Positions 52,593-61,541 of a stretch of DNA of 64,000 nt are shown piece by piece. Position 1 is the stretch's first letter; the number at the start of each line of letters is the position of its first letter. A program made the translations under genes and the position numbers. The DNA comes from Haloterrigena alkaliphila (GTDB lineage: Archaea; Halobacteriota; Halobacteria; Halobacteriales; Natrialbaceae). Below the pieces are notes generated by a model that saw only the letters and a list, made by a program, of their open reading frames with translations, did not search any database and was not told the origin of the DNA. Location: assembly GCF_017352155.2 (NCBI RefSeq), contig NZ_CP071462.1, positions 62,001-126,000 on the forward strand, written 5' to 3'.

Positions 52593-53543
52593 TCACTCCC
52601 CGGTCCGGAGGTGGTGGAAGATGTAAGTCTGGGCGTAGCCCGCGTATTCCCCGCCCAGTCGCTCGCGGATCGCCCGCGAAGTCGCGGCGTAGGAGCCCCG
52701 ATCGCAGTCGGGGTAGTACTCCTCGATGGCCGACTTGAGCCACGTGTCCAGCGGTACGGCCTCGTCGAACCCCAGCGAGAACAGGAGCACGCAGTCGGCT
52801 ACCTTGTCGCCGACGCCGACGAACCGCGTCAGGTACTCTCGAGCGGCCTCGTACTCGAGGTCCCGGGCCTCGTTCGGATGTGCCTCGCCGCTGGCCACCA
52901 TCTCGGCGGTCCGAACGACGTACGGTGCCCGGTACCCCAGCCCCAGTTCGCGCAGTTCAGCTTCGGTCGCCGCGGCGAGTTGTTCGGGCGTCGGAAACGC
53001 GTGGTACGTCTCGCCGTCGAAGGGGATCGGATCGCCGTATTCCCGGGCCAGCGTCGAGACCATCGTGTGGATCCGGTCGACCCGCATCTGGGCCGAGCAG
53101 ATGAACGAGATCAGACAGCCGAAGGGCGGATCGTCGACCAGTCGCATTCCGCGGTGGGCCTCGTAGGCCTCGCGGAGCAGGGGGTCGTCCGGGGCGGCTT
53201 CGACGATTGCCTCGAGGTCGTCGTCGAGGCGCAACAGCCGACGGACGAGCGGGTCGGCGTCGACGGTGGACTCCCACTCGAGGACGCCAACGTCGGTCCG
53301 TCGGACCGACGAGGATCGCCTCGTCTTATTCGGCTCACCCGCGGTCGCGTCGCCGTCCGGGCGGTCGCGGACGCGGACGACCGCGCCGTCGACGACCGTG
53401 TAATACCACGCGTCGGGAGCCGGCCGGCCGCCGTACATCTCGCCGTCGCTGCGCCGCCAGAGGTAGCTCTGGCCGCTCTCGAGCGTGCGATACGGGTCGA
53501 GTCCGCCGGCGAGTTCGTCGACCGGGATCGTCCCTGTCTCCAT
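52593..53543 (-). CDS. 8-oxoguanine-type DNA glycosylase, HhH-GPD
   Basis: 316 residues. Catalytic helix-hairpin-helix: FVGVGDKVADCVLLFSLGFDEAVPLDTWLKSAI, with catalytic Lys in GDKVADC and Asp in PLDTW. N-terminal domain GGLDPYRTLESGQSYLWRR is as in OGG1-type glycosylases. Removes 8-oxoguanine or a related base. Confidence 0.88.
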   Translation of the reverse strand: METGTIPVDELAGGLDPYRTLESGQSYLWRRSDGEMYGGRPAPDAWYYTVVDGAVVRVRDRPDGDATAGEPNKTRRSSSVRRTDVGVLEWESTVDADPLVRRLLRLDDDLEAIVEAAPDDPLLREAYEAHRGMRLVDDPPFGCLISFICSAQMRVDRIHTMVSTLAREYGDPIPFDGETYHAFPTPEQLAAATEAELRELGLGYRAPYVVRTAEMVASGEAHPNEARDLEYEAAREYLTRFVGVGDKVADCVLLFSLGFDEAVPLDTWLKSAIEEYYPDCDRGSYAATSRAIRERLGGEYAGYAQTYIFHHLRTGE

Positions 53544-53753
53544 CTAGCCGACCGTTCGGGTGCGCGGGCTTTTGCCTTTCGAACCGACCGGCGGCCGACG
53601 GAAGCGGTGAGCATTGGACCGGCCCGACGATACGCTCATCACTCCCTCCCGAACCGACTGGCGAGGACCGACCGCGCCGAGAGATAGCCTTCGAGCGGAG
53701 TGTCGTGTTCCCTGAGGCGAACTTTCATACTGGATGCGACACAATATCAGGGT

Positions 53754-54254
53754 ATGAACTGCAGGGTTGTCGTCGAAGCCGCCGTGCCGGTGTTCGACGT
53801 GGAGACGCCAGACGAGGCGATCCGGATCGCCATCTCGAAGACCGGTGAGATGTTGAACCCTGACCTGAACTACGTCGAGATCAACATGGGCGAGCGCACC
53901 TCCCCGTCGGGGGAGGAGTTGCCGCCCGCGTTCATCGCGGCCGACGAAGCCCTCGTCGCACTCGAGTTGGAGATGACCGTCTTCAACGTCGAGCGCGACG
54001 AGCACGCCTCGCGGATCGCACGGAAGGAGATCGGGCAACGCCTCGAGAACATCCCGCTCGAGGTCCTCAGCATCGAGGAGATCGAAGACGAGGACGAGGA
54101 CGACGAGTCGGACGCCGAAACCAACGCCGACGAGTCGAATGGCGACGACGACGAGTCGACGGATCGGTCGGCTTCGGGGGACGAGTCGACCACGTCGGAG
54201 AGCGACGAGGAGGAGGAGGAAATTCTCCCCGAGTTCGAGGACTTAGTCGAGTAA
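53754..54254 (+). CDS. UPF0212 (DUF555) family protein
   Basis: 166 residues. First ~115 residues are the family domain MNCRVVVEAAVPVFDVETPDEAIRIAISKTGEMLNPDLNYVEINMGERT...IARKEIGQRLENIPLEVLSIEEIE; the rest is a haloarchaeal acidic tail (DDDESTDRSASGDESTT). Function unknown. AACTTTCATAC about 28 bases before ATG 53754 supports a leaderless start. Confidence 0.85.
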   Translation: MNCRVVVEAAVPVFDVETPDEAIRIAISKTGEMLNPDLNYVEINMGERTSPSGEELPPAFIAADEALVALELEMTVFNVERDEHASRIARKEIGQRLENIPLEVLSIEEIEDEDEDDESDAETNADESNGDDDESTDRSASGDESTTSESDEEEEEILPEFEDLVE

Positions 54255-54459
54255 TCGCGACACGACCCAGCAGTGCGTTTTCGCAGGCGCGTCCGTTCTC
54301 GTGAGCGACTCGCCCGCCGAGACGGACTGCGAGAGCAGAACAGTCAGTGCAAGCAGGAGCAGAAAGACCAGTGTGGGACGCGATCAGTCGGGAGACAACC
54401 AGTCGAAACCGAGTCTCGCCAGTGAGTACTGTGAGTGATCGAAAGAGGTGACGTGTTTC

Positions 54460-54696
54460 TCAGTCCGCAGTAGCGGCGACTGCTTCCTGCTCTCCCTCGC
54501 GCATGTTCATGGTGATTCCCCCGGCAAGCGCGAAGACAGCAGCTTTGTGATCAGTTTTCGACTTGTGAATCGATGTCGGTCGAATCCCGAGCGATTCGTA
54601 CTCATCGAGGTCGATCTGACAGTCGTCCCACTCCGCGCACTGGTTCGATACCTCCGCGAGAAGGCCGTGAAGGTGAATGAGCTCCTGCTTCTTCAT
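54460..54696 (-). CDS. UPF0058 family protein
   Basis: 78 residues. MKKQELIHLHGLLAEVSNQCAEWDDCQIDLDEYESLGIRPTSIHKSKTDHKAAVFALAGGI is the family core: helix, His pair and C-terminal hydrophobic helix. Role unknown. I chose ATG 54696 because GGAGAGG sits at SD distance before it; an in-frame ATG at 54702 is too close to that site. AT-rich ATAATATAAC upstream is the promoter. Confidence 0.85.
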   Translation of the reverse strand: MKKQELIHLHGLLAEVSNQCAEWDDCQIDLDEYESLGIRPTSIHKSKTDHKAAVFALAGGITMNMREGEQEAVAATAD

Positions 54697-55034
54697 AACC
54701 ATCCTCTCCTACCCACTGCAGGGTTATATTATTATCTTGAGTCCCGTTAACACGCACCCCGTAACCGGCTCCCAGTATGTCACTCGCTAGACCTACCGGA
54801 AGGGGGATCCTACGAACGGAAATCGCGCGAAGGGAACGGGTATACGTCGATATTTCTCGGTAATACGCGCTTTCCTTCCGGATTTCCAGCGTGTCTCACC
54901 GAACTGGAGAGTCCGTCGATACTGCGCCGCCACGTTCGGCGCTCCACCGTCGCCGCTAGTCGCTGACGCAGACACGCAGTATCGAGAGCTGAAGCGCACA
55001 CGGAGTACCGAGAGGAAGAGCCGCGCGAAGACCG
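54697..55034. other. gene-free stretch
   Basis: Between UPF0058 and the zinc microprotein. It holds the UPF0058 promoter (ATAATATAAC on the minus strand near 54725-54735). Two minus-strand frames (54793-54999, 54810-55001) overlap in different phases and have no haloarchaeal look. Nothing else seen. Confidence 0.5.
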
Positions 55035-55214
55035 CTATCCGAGTTGCTTCAGCGTCTGGAGGTCCCGATCCGTCCGCATGAACTCGGACATCCGTCGCGA
55101 CGCGTGACAGCCGGGGCAGTGAAACATATCGGCGGCCGCGGGGAGTTCACCCGGAGAAATCTGCCAATCTTTGGTACATTCGGGACACAATAGTTGCACG
55201 GTCGTCTCGTCCAT
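55035..55214 (-). CDS. zinc-ribbon microprotein (59 aa)
   Basis: 59 residues with two Cys pairs: LLCPECTKDW (10-13) and HCPGCHASRR (33-36), plus MSEFMRTDRDLQTLKQ helix. Looks like a small zinc ribbon. Next to and upstream of nothing known; it lies 111 bases beyond the 3' end of tfb on the same strand. Function unknown. Confidence 0.65.
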   Translation of the reverse strand: MDETTVQLLCPECTKDWQISPGELPAAADMFHCPGCHASRRMSEFMRTDRDLQTLKQLG

Positions 55215-55325
55215 GCTACGCCATTACACACCGCGCCTCAAAAGTGTTGTCGCCCGTTCGAACGACCGATCACAGCACCCGTAACCGAACGGAAATCTCC
55301 GATGACAGACCCCGAAACATCGCGT

Positions 55326-56297
55326 TTACGCCGGGGCTGCCGTGTCGGAGGCCTCTAGCAGTTCCTTGTAGCGGTTGCGGATGGTTACCTCGGAGATGCT
55401 GGCGACCTCGCTGACGTCGTTCTGGGTAACCTTCTCGTTAGTCAGCAGGGCGGCGGCGTACACCGAGGCGGCCGCGAGGCCGACCGGCGACTTGCCGCTG
55501 TGGACGCCCTCCTGACGCGCCGACTCGAGCAGTTCGCGGGCCATGCGCTCGGTTTCGTCCGAGAGGTCGAGATCGCTGACGAACCGCGGGACGTAGTGTT
55601 CGGGGTCCGCGGGCTTGACCTCGAGGCCGAGCTCCCGGATGATGTACCGGTAGGTCCGAGTCAGCTCCATCTTCTCGACGCGGCTGACCGCCGAGATCTC
55701 GTCTAAGCTGCGCGGCGTGCCGGCCTGCCGAGCGGCGGCGTACAGCGAGGCCGTCGCGACGCCCTCGATCGAGCGGCCCGGCAGCAGGTCCTCCTCGAGC
55801 GCGCGGCGGTAGATCACGCTGGCCGTTTCGCGGACGTTCTCCGGCAGGCCGAGCGCGGAGGCCATCCGGTCGATCTCGCCGAGCGCCTGCTTCAGGTTGC
55901 GCTCCTTGGAGTCGCGGGTGCGAAAGCGCTCGTTCCAGGTGCGCAGGCGCTGCATCTTCTGGCGCTGGCGACTCGAGAGCGCACGGCCGTAGGCGTCTTT
56001 GTCCTGCCAGCCGATGTTCGTCGAGAGCCCCTGGTCGTGCATCATGTTCGTCGTGGGGGCGCCGACGCGGGATTTCTTGTCCTTCTCGGCGGCGTCGAAG
56101 GCTCGCCACTCGGGGCCGCGGTCGATCTCGTCTTCCTCGACGACGAGACCGCAGTCGTCGCAGACGGTCTCGGCGTGCTCGGCGTCCGAGACGAGTCGGC
56201 CGCCACACTCCGGACAGTGCTCTTGCTCTCCCTCCTGCTCGGTGGTTTCCTCGCTCTCCGTCTCGCCGGTGTACGTTTTGATGGTGGTGTCTGTCAT
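55326..56297 (-). CDS. tfb: transcription initiation factor TFB
   Basis: 323 residues. Zinc ribbon CPECG (28-32) with CDDCG (46-50), B-finger WRAFDAAEKDKKSRVGAPTTNMMHDQGLSTNIGWQDKDAYGR, then two cyclin repeats (about 120-200 and 215-305) with the recognition helix QNDVSEVASISEVTIRNRYKELLE. Recruits RNA polymerase to TATA/BRE promoters. Haloarchaea have several TFBs; which subset this serves is not visible. Upstream it has an unusually AT-rich region. Confidence 0.96.
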   Translation of the reverse strand: MTDTTIKTYTGETESEETTEQEGEQEHCPECGGRLVSDAEHAETVCDDCGLVVEEDEIDRGPEWRAFDAAEKDKKSRVGAPTTNMMHDQGLSTNIGWQDKDAYGRALSSRQRQKMQRLRTWNERFRTRDSKERNLKQALGEIDRMASALGLPENVRETASVIYRRALEEDLLPGRSIEGVATASLYAAARQAGTPRSLDEISAVSRVEKMELTRTYRYIIRELGLEVKPADPEHYVPRFVSDLDLSDETERMARELLESARQEGVHSGKSPVGLAAASVYAAALLTNEKVTQNDVSEVASISEVTIRNRYKELLEASDTAAPA

Positions 56298-56316
56298 GGT
56301 GTGTGTATCGGGTGCG

Positions 56317-56373
56317 TTACTCGGGGCTTCCGGGTGGGGTAACCAGAAGAAACCCGGTCGCCTCAGCTAACAT
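56317..56373 (-). other. 18-codon upstream open frame before tfb
   Basis: ATG at 56373, product MLAEATGFLLVTPPGSPE, stop TAA at 56319-56317, ending 20 bases before the tfb start. The TATA-like TTTATATG at 56390-56399 predicts transcription to begin close to this ATG, so the frame would be leaderless and tfb would have a ~75-base leader. Translation is not proven. Confidence 0.4.
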
Positions 56374-56387
56374 ATGGTAAGGCCGGA

Positions 56388-56470
56388 AGGCATATAAACG
56401 TTTCGCCTTCTTTATAAACTAATCGGGATTGTTGTTATATATGTTCCGGTTATATGGCTATTAATCGTTC
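56388..56470 (-). promoter_or_regulatory. AT-rich tfb promoter region with several TATA-like boxes
   Basis: Within 80 bases there are TTTATATGCC, TTTATAAAGAA, ATATATAAC, ATATAACCGG and TTAATAG on the minus strand. That is far more AT-rich than the rest of the window, and suggests alternative or autoregulated starts for a transcription factor gene. Confidence 0.6.
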
Positions 56471-56651
56471 GGAATGGAGCGCCGACGATGCGTCTCGACT
56501 GGCGGCATCGCCAGCGGGTGGACGCTCGGGAGTCGTGGGACGCGCGGTCGTGTCGGTCCATCCGTTCTCCCCTCACCCTAGCGCACGAGCGACTGCTACA
56601 GAAAGGTGATGTCCAACTGTGTTGGTGTGCCCGCCGACGCGGCGGCCCGTC

Positions 56652-56936
56652 TCAGACGGTGAAAAGGTGACCGTCGGTAGGGACGTCGAACAGTCCGATG
56701 CGGGCGCCGGCGTCCAGCCACGCGTGGCCGTAGGAAAACGCTGCCAGCGCGTTGACGAGGTCGCCGTCGTCGCGGAAGTGACGGCCGTCCTCGAGGTACG
56801 ACGCCGCCATCTCGTAACACTCCGCGGCCGCCTCGGCCATCGGGGTCCCGTCCGGCGGCGCGACCGACGCCGCCTCGAGGGCCTCCGCGAGCAACTCGCC
56901 GTAGCGATCCGTCTTCTCCTCGAGATCCGCAGCCAT
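56652..56936 (-). CDS. DUF357 family protein
   Basis: 94 residues. MAADLEEKTDRYGELLAEALEAASVAPPDGTPMAEAAAECYEMAASYLEDGRHFRDDGDLVNALAAFSYGHAWLDAGARIGLFD is a DUF357 helical bundle, found in many archaea. Function unknown. Start ATG 56936. Confidence 0.8.
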   Translation of the reverse strand: MAADLEEKTDRYGELLAEALEAASVAPPDGTPMAEAAAECYEMAASYLEDGRHFRDDGDLVNALAAFSYGHAWLDAGARIGLFDVPTDGHLFTV

Positions 56937-57098
56937 AGTCGATCCTCGGGCGGCGGGGCCGTAAGTGCGTCGTCCCGCGGGACTCCCGTCGGGTTCGTCG
57001 ACAGCGGGCGACCGACGGGAGCTGCCTGTCGTCACAGAAGACGACGACGCATTGCTGAGAGCGCAAGGGGTTTAGGCCCGCTATCCCAATCCAGATAC

Positions 57099-58427
57099 AT
57101 GAGCGAACAGCCTCGCGTCGAGATCTATACCAAGGAGGACTGCCCCTACTGCGAGAAGGCCAAGGACCTCTTCGACAGCAAGGACGTCGAGTACGAGACC
57201 TACAACGTCACCGGCGACGAGGAGCGCTTCGAGGAGATGATCGAGCGCGCAGACGGCCGCAAGACCGCGCCCGAAGTGTTCATCGACGACGAACTGATCG
57301 GCGGCTGGGACGACACCAGCGCACTCGACGAGACGGGCGAGCTGGACGAAAAACTCGGCATCGCGGACGACACCGAGGACGGCGAGGTCCTCGAGCACCG
57401 CAAACTCATCATCGCCGGTACCGGGATCGCCGGCCTCACCGCGGCCATCTACGCCGGCCGCTCGAACAACGAGCCGCTGGTCATCGAGGGCGACGAACCC
57501 GGCGGCCAGCTCACCCTGACCACGGACGTCGCGAACTACCCCGGCTTCCCCGAGGGCATCAGCGGCCCAGAACTGGTCAACAACATGAAGGAGCAGGCCA
57601 GGCAGTTCGGCGCCGACCTCAAGAACGGCATCATCGAGACCGTGGACGCCGACCAGCGGCCGTTCCGCGTCGAACTGACCAACGGCGACGTCTACACGGC
57701 CGACGCCGTCATCGCCGCTTCCGGCGCCAGCGCCCGCACCCTGGGCGTCCCCGGCGAGGACGAGCTGATGGGCTACGGGCTCTCGACGTGTGCGACCTGC
57801 GACGGCGCGTTCTTCCGCGGCGAGGACATGCTCGTCGTCGGCGGCGGCGACGCCGCCATGGAGGAGGCCACCTTCCTCACGAAGTTCGCCGACACCGTCT
57901 ACATCGCCCACCGCCGCGAGGAGTTCCGCGCCGAGGACTACTGGATCGACCGCGTCCACGAAAAGGTCGAGGAGGGCGAGATCGAGATCATGAAAAACAC
58001 CGAACTGGTCGAGATCCACGGCTCCCAGGAGGAGGGCGTCGACCACGTTACCCTCGTCGAGAACGAGAAGGGCCACCCCACCGACCGCCTCGACGACCCC
58101 GAGACCGACGAATTCGAGTTCGACGTCGGCGCCGTCTTCCTCGCGATCGGCCACACCCCCAACACCGACTACCTCGAGGACACCGGCGTCGAGATGGACG
58201 ACGAGGGCTACCTCCGCACGCAGGGCGGCGACGGCGGCGGCCAGACCGAGACCGGCGTCCCCGGCATCTTCGGCGCCGGCGACGTCGTCGACTACCACTA
58301 CCAGCAGGCCGTCACGGCGGCGGGAATGGGCTCGAAGGCCGCCCTCGACGCCGACGAGTACCTCGAGGACCTCGAGCGCGCCGACTCGAGCGCCGAGGAG
58401 GTCGAACCGGCCGCGGCTGACGACTGA
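57099..58427 (+). CDS. glutaredoxin-thioredoxin reductase fusion
   Basis: 442 residues. The first ~90 residues are a glutaredoxin: VEIYTKEDCPYCEKAKDLF with active-site CPYC (15-18) and TAPEVFIDDELIGG. The remainder is a thioredoxin reductase: LIIAGTGIAGLTAAIYAGR (FAD), STCATCDGAFF with redox Cys 231 and 234, VVGGGDAAMEEATFL (NADPH), GIFGAGDVVDYHYQQAVTAAGMGSKAAL. Feeds NADPH electrons to its own glutaredoxin, or to thioredoxins. TTTAGGCC about 28 bases before ATG 57099 is the promoter. Confidence 0.92.
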   Translation: MSEQPRVEIYTKEDCPYCEKAKDLFDSKDVEYETYNVTGDEERFEEMIERADGRKTAPEVFIDDELIGGWDDTSALDETGELDEKLGIADDTEDGEVLEHRKLIIAGTGIAGLTAAIYAGRSNNEPLVIEGDEPGGQLTLTTDVANYPGFPEGISGPELVNNMKEQARQFGADLKNGIIETVDADQRPFRVELTNGDVYTADAVIAASGASARTLGVPGEDELMGYGLSTCATCDGAFFRGEDMLVVGGGDAAMEEATFLTKFADTVYIAHRREEFRAEDYWIDRVHEKVEEGEIEIMKNTELVEIHGSQEEGVDHVTLVENEKGHPTDRLDDPETDEFEFDVGAVFLAIGHTPNTDYLEDTGVEMDDEGYLRTQGGDGGGQTETGVPGIFGAGDVVDYHYQQAVTAAGMGSKAALDADEYLEDLERADSSAEEVEPAAADD

Positions 58428-58611
58428 TCGGCGCTCCCGTCGCGAGGGGGAGTCTCGGCTGGCGTTCATCTGTTGTCTTCGGTATCTACCGGTGGAATAG
58501 CGATCGGGAGTAACAACTCTCGAGCTCGAACCCGCGGTCTGGGCCGACATATAGCTATACAATGACTGTCATCACAACTGATTTATGCTCCGTATTCGTA
58601 TCTCGCGGGAG

Positions 58612-59811
58612 ATGACACTCGAGAGACGGGAGCTACTCCGACTCGCCGGTGCGACGACGGTCGCCTCGACGGTCGGCATCGCCGGCTGCCTCGGTGGGAG
58701 CGATCCCACGGACGACGACGCGGGCGACGAGAATTCGACTTCGGCACCGTATCGAAACTGGTTGGTGACCGACGAGGAGGACGGATTGTTCGTCGCGTAC
58801 GCCGATTGGGACCGCCTCGAGGCCCTCGAGGCGGCGGACACGGAGGTCGGAGCCAACCGGACGGAATCGCCCGACGACGCCAATCCGATGGCGAACGAAG
58901 AAGACGTGATGCTGGCCGCGCCGCTGATGGGGACGTTCTTCGTCGCCTTCGGCGTGATGGGGACGCTCGGAACCGGTCTCGAGGGACTCCTCGGAGGCGC
59001 CGGTAGCGGGGCGATGGGCGGTGCCGGTACCGAAACTGGGACCGACGGCGAGGACGGGGAGGCAGCCGACGAGGATGGCGAGCGTTTCGAGACCTCCGTC
59101 GACGACCTCTTCTGGGTGAACGACGCCTACGTGATCACCGGGAGTATCGACACCGGCGAGATTCACGAGACGCTGACCCGACAACCGGAGAGCGAGTACG
59201 GGCTGAAGACGGTGTACGAACGAAGCGAGGGAATCGGCGAGTTCGACGTCTACGAACCCGTCGACGGCGACTCCGAATACGCGACGACGGAAACCGCGAT
59301 CGGCGTCAGCGAGGACGCGGTCGTGTTTTCGATGGGATCGGAGGGCGAATCCGTCGAGCAACTCCGCGGGCCGCTCGAGGCCTACAGCGGCGAAACAAAG
59401 CGGACCGTCGACCAACACGAGGACCTGAACTGGCTCGTCGAGACCGCCGGGAGCGGTCACGTCGTGTTCGGCGCGTACGGCGACCTCGAGCAGCAGGACG
59501 AGCCGGCATCCGAAGAGGGTGAAGCCGAACTGGAGATCGGCGAGAACGAGACGTACGACGAACTAGCCGGCGCGAACGGGTTCGTCGGATCCCTGACGAT
59601 CGACGGGTCGACCGAGTCGTCGGGAACGTTCGCAGCCGTCTTCGACGACATCGATACGGAGACCAAAGCCGATCTCGAGGCGTCGCTCGGGAGTTCGACC
59701 GACGACGCGACCCTCGAGTTCGACGACGATCGGGTGGTCGCGACGGCGACCTGGGACGAGAACGCCCTCGAGGAATCCGACGTCGCGGGCGATGATTCAT
59801 CCGCGGCTTGA
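58612..59811 (+). CDS. lipoprotein of unknown function
   Basis: 399 residues. Short Tat-like start ERRELLRLAG and lipobox GIAGC (Cys 26), then a disordered acidic part. A hydrophobic stretch (MLAAPLMGTFFVAFGVMGTLGTGLEGLLGGAG) falls at about 104-135, then beta-rich repeats (FWVNDAYVITGSIDTGEIHETL, DEDAVVFSMGSEGESVEQL). Resembles haloarchaeal secreted proteins of unknown role. Start ATG 58612 has TTTATG about 27 bases before it. Confidence 0.75.
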   Translation: MTLERRELLRLAGATTVASTVGIAGCLGGSDPTDDDAGDENSTSAPYRNWLVTDEEDGLFVAYADWDRLEALEAADTEVGANRTESPDDANPMANEEDVMLAAPLMGTFFVAFGVMGTLGTGLEGLLGGAGSGAMGGAGTETGTDGEDGEAADEDGERFETSVDDLFWVNDAYVITGSIDTGEIHETLTRQPESEYGLKTVYERSEGIGEFDVYEPVDGDSEYATTETAIGVSEDAVVFSMGSEGESVEQLRGPLEAYSGETKRTVDQHEDLNWLVETAGSGHVVFGAYGDLEQQDEPASEEGEAELEIGENETYDELAGANGFVGSLTIDGSTESSGTFAAVFDDIDTETKADLEASLGSSTDDATLEFDDDRVVATATWDENALEESDVAGDDSSAA

Positions 59812-59913
59812 ACGAGTCGGTTCGGAACGGAGTTATCTGCCGCCTTTCAACGCGGGAAGACGGGTCGATTCGACCATTGTCTCCGTGTGGTTGGACACGG
59901 GCTCGTTCATTCG

Positions 59914-59939
59914 AGTGACGGTCACTAACGGGTACCCGT
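59914..59939. promoter_or_regulatory. two palindromes upstream of the propeller gene
   Basis: AGTGAC-G-GTCACT (59914-59926) and ACGGGTACCCGT (59928-59939, perfect) lie side by side in the gap before the propeller gene. They may be operators, but lie 110 bases from its start. Confidence 0.3.
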
Positions 59940-60048
59940 GATCGCGGCCGTCCCACCTGTCACCAAGCGTCGCTCTATCGACACGCTCTCAGCCGAGAGA
60001 TCGGGGTGTTTTTGCGCGCAACGGTTTTTGACAGCAACAGAACCTCCA

Positions 60049-61467
60049 ATGGGATCGACGAATCAGTTCGCGGGATCCGGGCGCACACGGGAATACTCCA
60101 CCACACCGACCCGGCGACAGCTCCTTCGTGCGGGCGGCGCAGCCCTGGTCACGGGGCTCGCCGGTTGTTCCGAGATAGTGAATACTTTCGATAATAGCGG
60201 CAATTGTGGCTCCGTCGAACCCGCGGCCTCCGTTTCTGAGTACGCGACGCATCCGAACGAGAACGTCTCGATGTTCCGGCGCGGACTGCGTCGGCTCGGC
60301 TACTTCCCCGACGAAGTCGTTCCCGAATCGGTGCGCGTCAACTGGACGTTTCCCATCAACTACGTTGGTCACACGGCCGCCAAGGCGAGTCCGGTGCCGA
60401 CGCCCGACGGCGAAACGATCGTATTCGCGGGAGACAGCGGCTGGGTGCACGCCTACGCCCCGAACGGTGAGAAACGGTGGGCGACCCTGACCGGTGCAAC
60501 CGAGCTCGGCTTCCACGGCTCTGCGGCGATCGTCGACGACACCGTCTACATCGGCGGCTACGACGGGGACCTCTACGCACTGGACCGGGAGACCGGCGAT
60601 CTGGTCTGGCGGACCCGCTCCCGGGACCTCGAGGGGACGCTGGCGATCGGCTCGAGTCCCGCCTACTACGACGGTCGGCTGTACGTCATCGCCGAGTACG
60701 GCTCGCCATCCTCCGGCGCGCTGTGGGAAATCGATCCCGAGACCGGCGAGCCGACGTGGAGCGACGACCGCATCTGGGGTCAACCGCACCCCTCGCCGAC
60801 GATCGACCTCGACGCGGGTCGGATTCTGGCCGGCTCGAACGACGGCGTCGTCTACTGCTGGGCGTTCCCCTCCCTCCAGTTCGCCTGGTCGTTCCAGACG
60901 GGCGGCGAGGGCGGCCCCGACGGCGAGTCGAAGGCCGACGGCGCGTTCCGACTCGGCGCCCAGATCAAGGGAACGGTCGCGGCACACGACGGCTACGGAT
61001 ACGTCGGGAGCTGGGACGATACGTTCTACTGCATCGACCTCGAGGACGGTACTGAGGAGTGGGCGTTCGAGACGGACGGCTCGATCATGGCGAATCCGGC
61101 CGTCGACGTCGACGAGGACGTCGTCTACATGGGGAACGACGACGGCGCCGTTTACGCGATCGACGCAAAATCCGGCGAGGAACTGTGGTCGGCCGACGTC
61201 GGCGGCCGCGTCATCGGTGGTCTCTCGGTCACTGCCGGATCGGTGCTCGTCGGCTCGTACGATTCCCACCTCTATGCTTTCGACAAGGAGACGGGCGGGC
61301 AGTGCTGGCGGGTCGAGAACCGAGGCCGGGTTACCAGTGCTCCCGTTCCAGTCGACGGCCGAATCTACTACGCCGAACGTGCCGTGTTCTCGAACTATTA
61401 TGACGACGACAAGGAGACGACCATGGATGAACCCGGTCACGCGTACTGTCTGGTCGCCGACGAATAG
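60049..61467 (+). CDS. PQQ-type beta-propeller lipoprotein (copy 2)
   Basis: 472 residues. Tat motif RRQLLRAGG and lipobox LAGC (Cys 40). Propeller blades such as DTVYIGGYDGDLYALDRETGDLVWRTRS and VLVGSYDSHLYAFDKETGGQCWRVENRG match copy 1 almost blade for blade, including FAWSFQTGGEGGPDGESK and AFRLGAQIKG. Differences are concentrated in the N-terminal 60 residues. An extra-membrane protein of unknown role. ATG 60049 follows CGGTTTTTGAC by ~26 bases. Confidence 0.85.
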   Translation: MGSTNQFAGSGRTREYSTTPTRRQLLRAGGAALVTGLAGCSEIVNTFDNSGNCGSVEPAASVSEYATHPNENVSMFRRGLRRLGYFPDEVVPESVRVNWTFPINYVGHTAAKASPVPTPDGETIVFAGDSGWVHAYAPNGEKRWATLTGATELGFHGSAAIVDDTVYIGGYDGDLYALDRETGDLVWRTRSRDLEGTLAIGSSPAYYDGRLYVIAEYGSPSSGALWEIDPETGEPTWSDDRIWGQPHPSPTIDLDAGRILAGSNDGVVYCWAFPSLQFAWSFQTGGEGGPDGESKADGAFRLGAQIKGTVAAHDGYGYVGSWDDTFYCIDLEDGTEEWAFETDGSIMANPAVDVDEDVVYMGNDDGAVYAIDAKSGEELWSADVGGRVIGGLSVTAGSVLVGSYDSHLYAFDKETGGQCWRVENRGRVTSAPVPVDGRIYYAERAVFSNYYDDDKETTMDEPGHAYCLVADE

Positions 61468-61541
61468 TCCCGGTACGCTCCAGATTCATCGAATACGGCT
61501 TCAATCGTCAGTTGTCCTCATTTCCGTTGTCGATTCTGTCT

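Noticed and set aside
54793-55001. Two small frames between UPF0058 and the zinc microprotein
   Set aside because: They overlap in different phases and are not protein-like.
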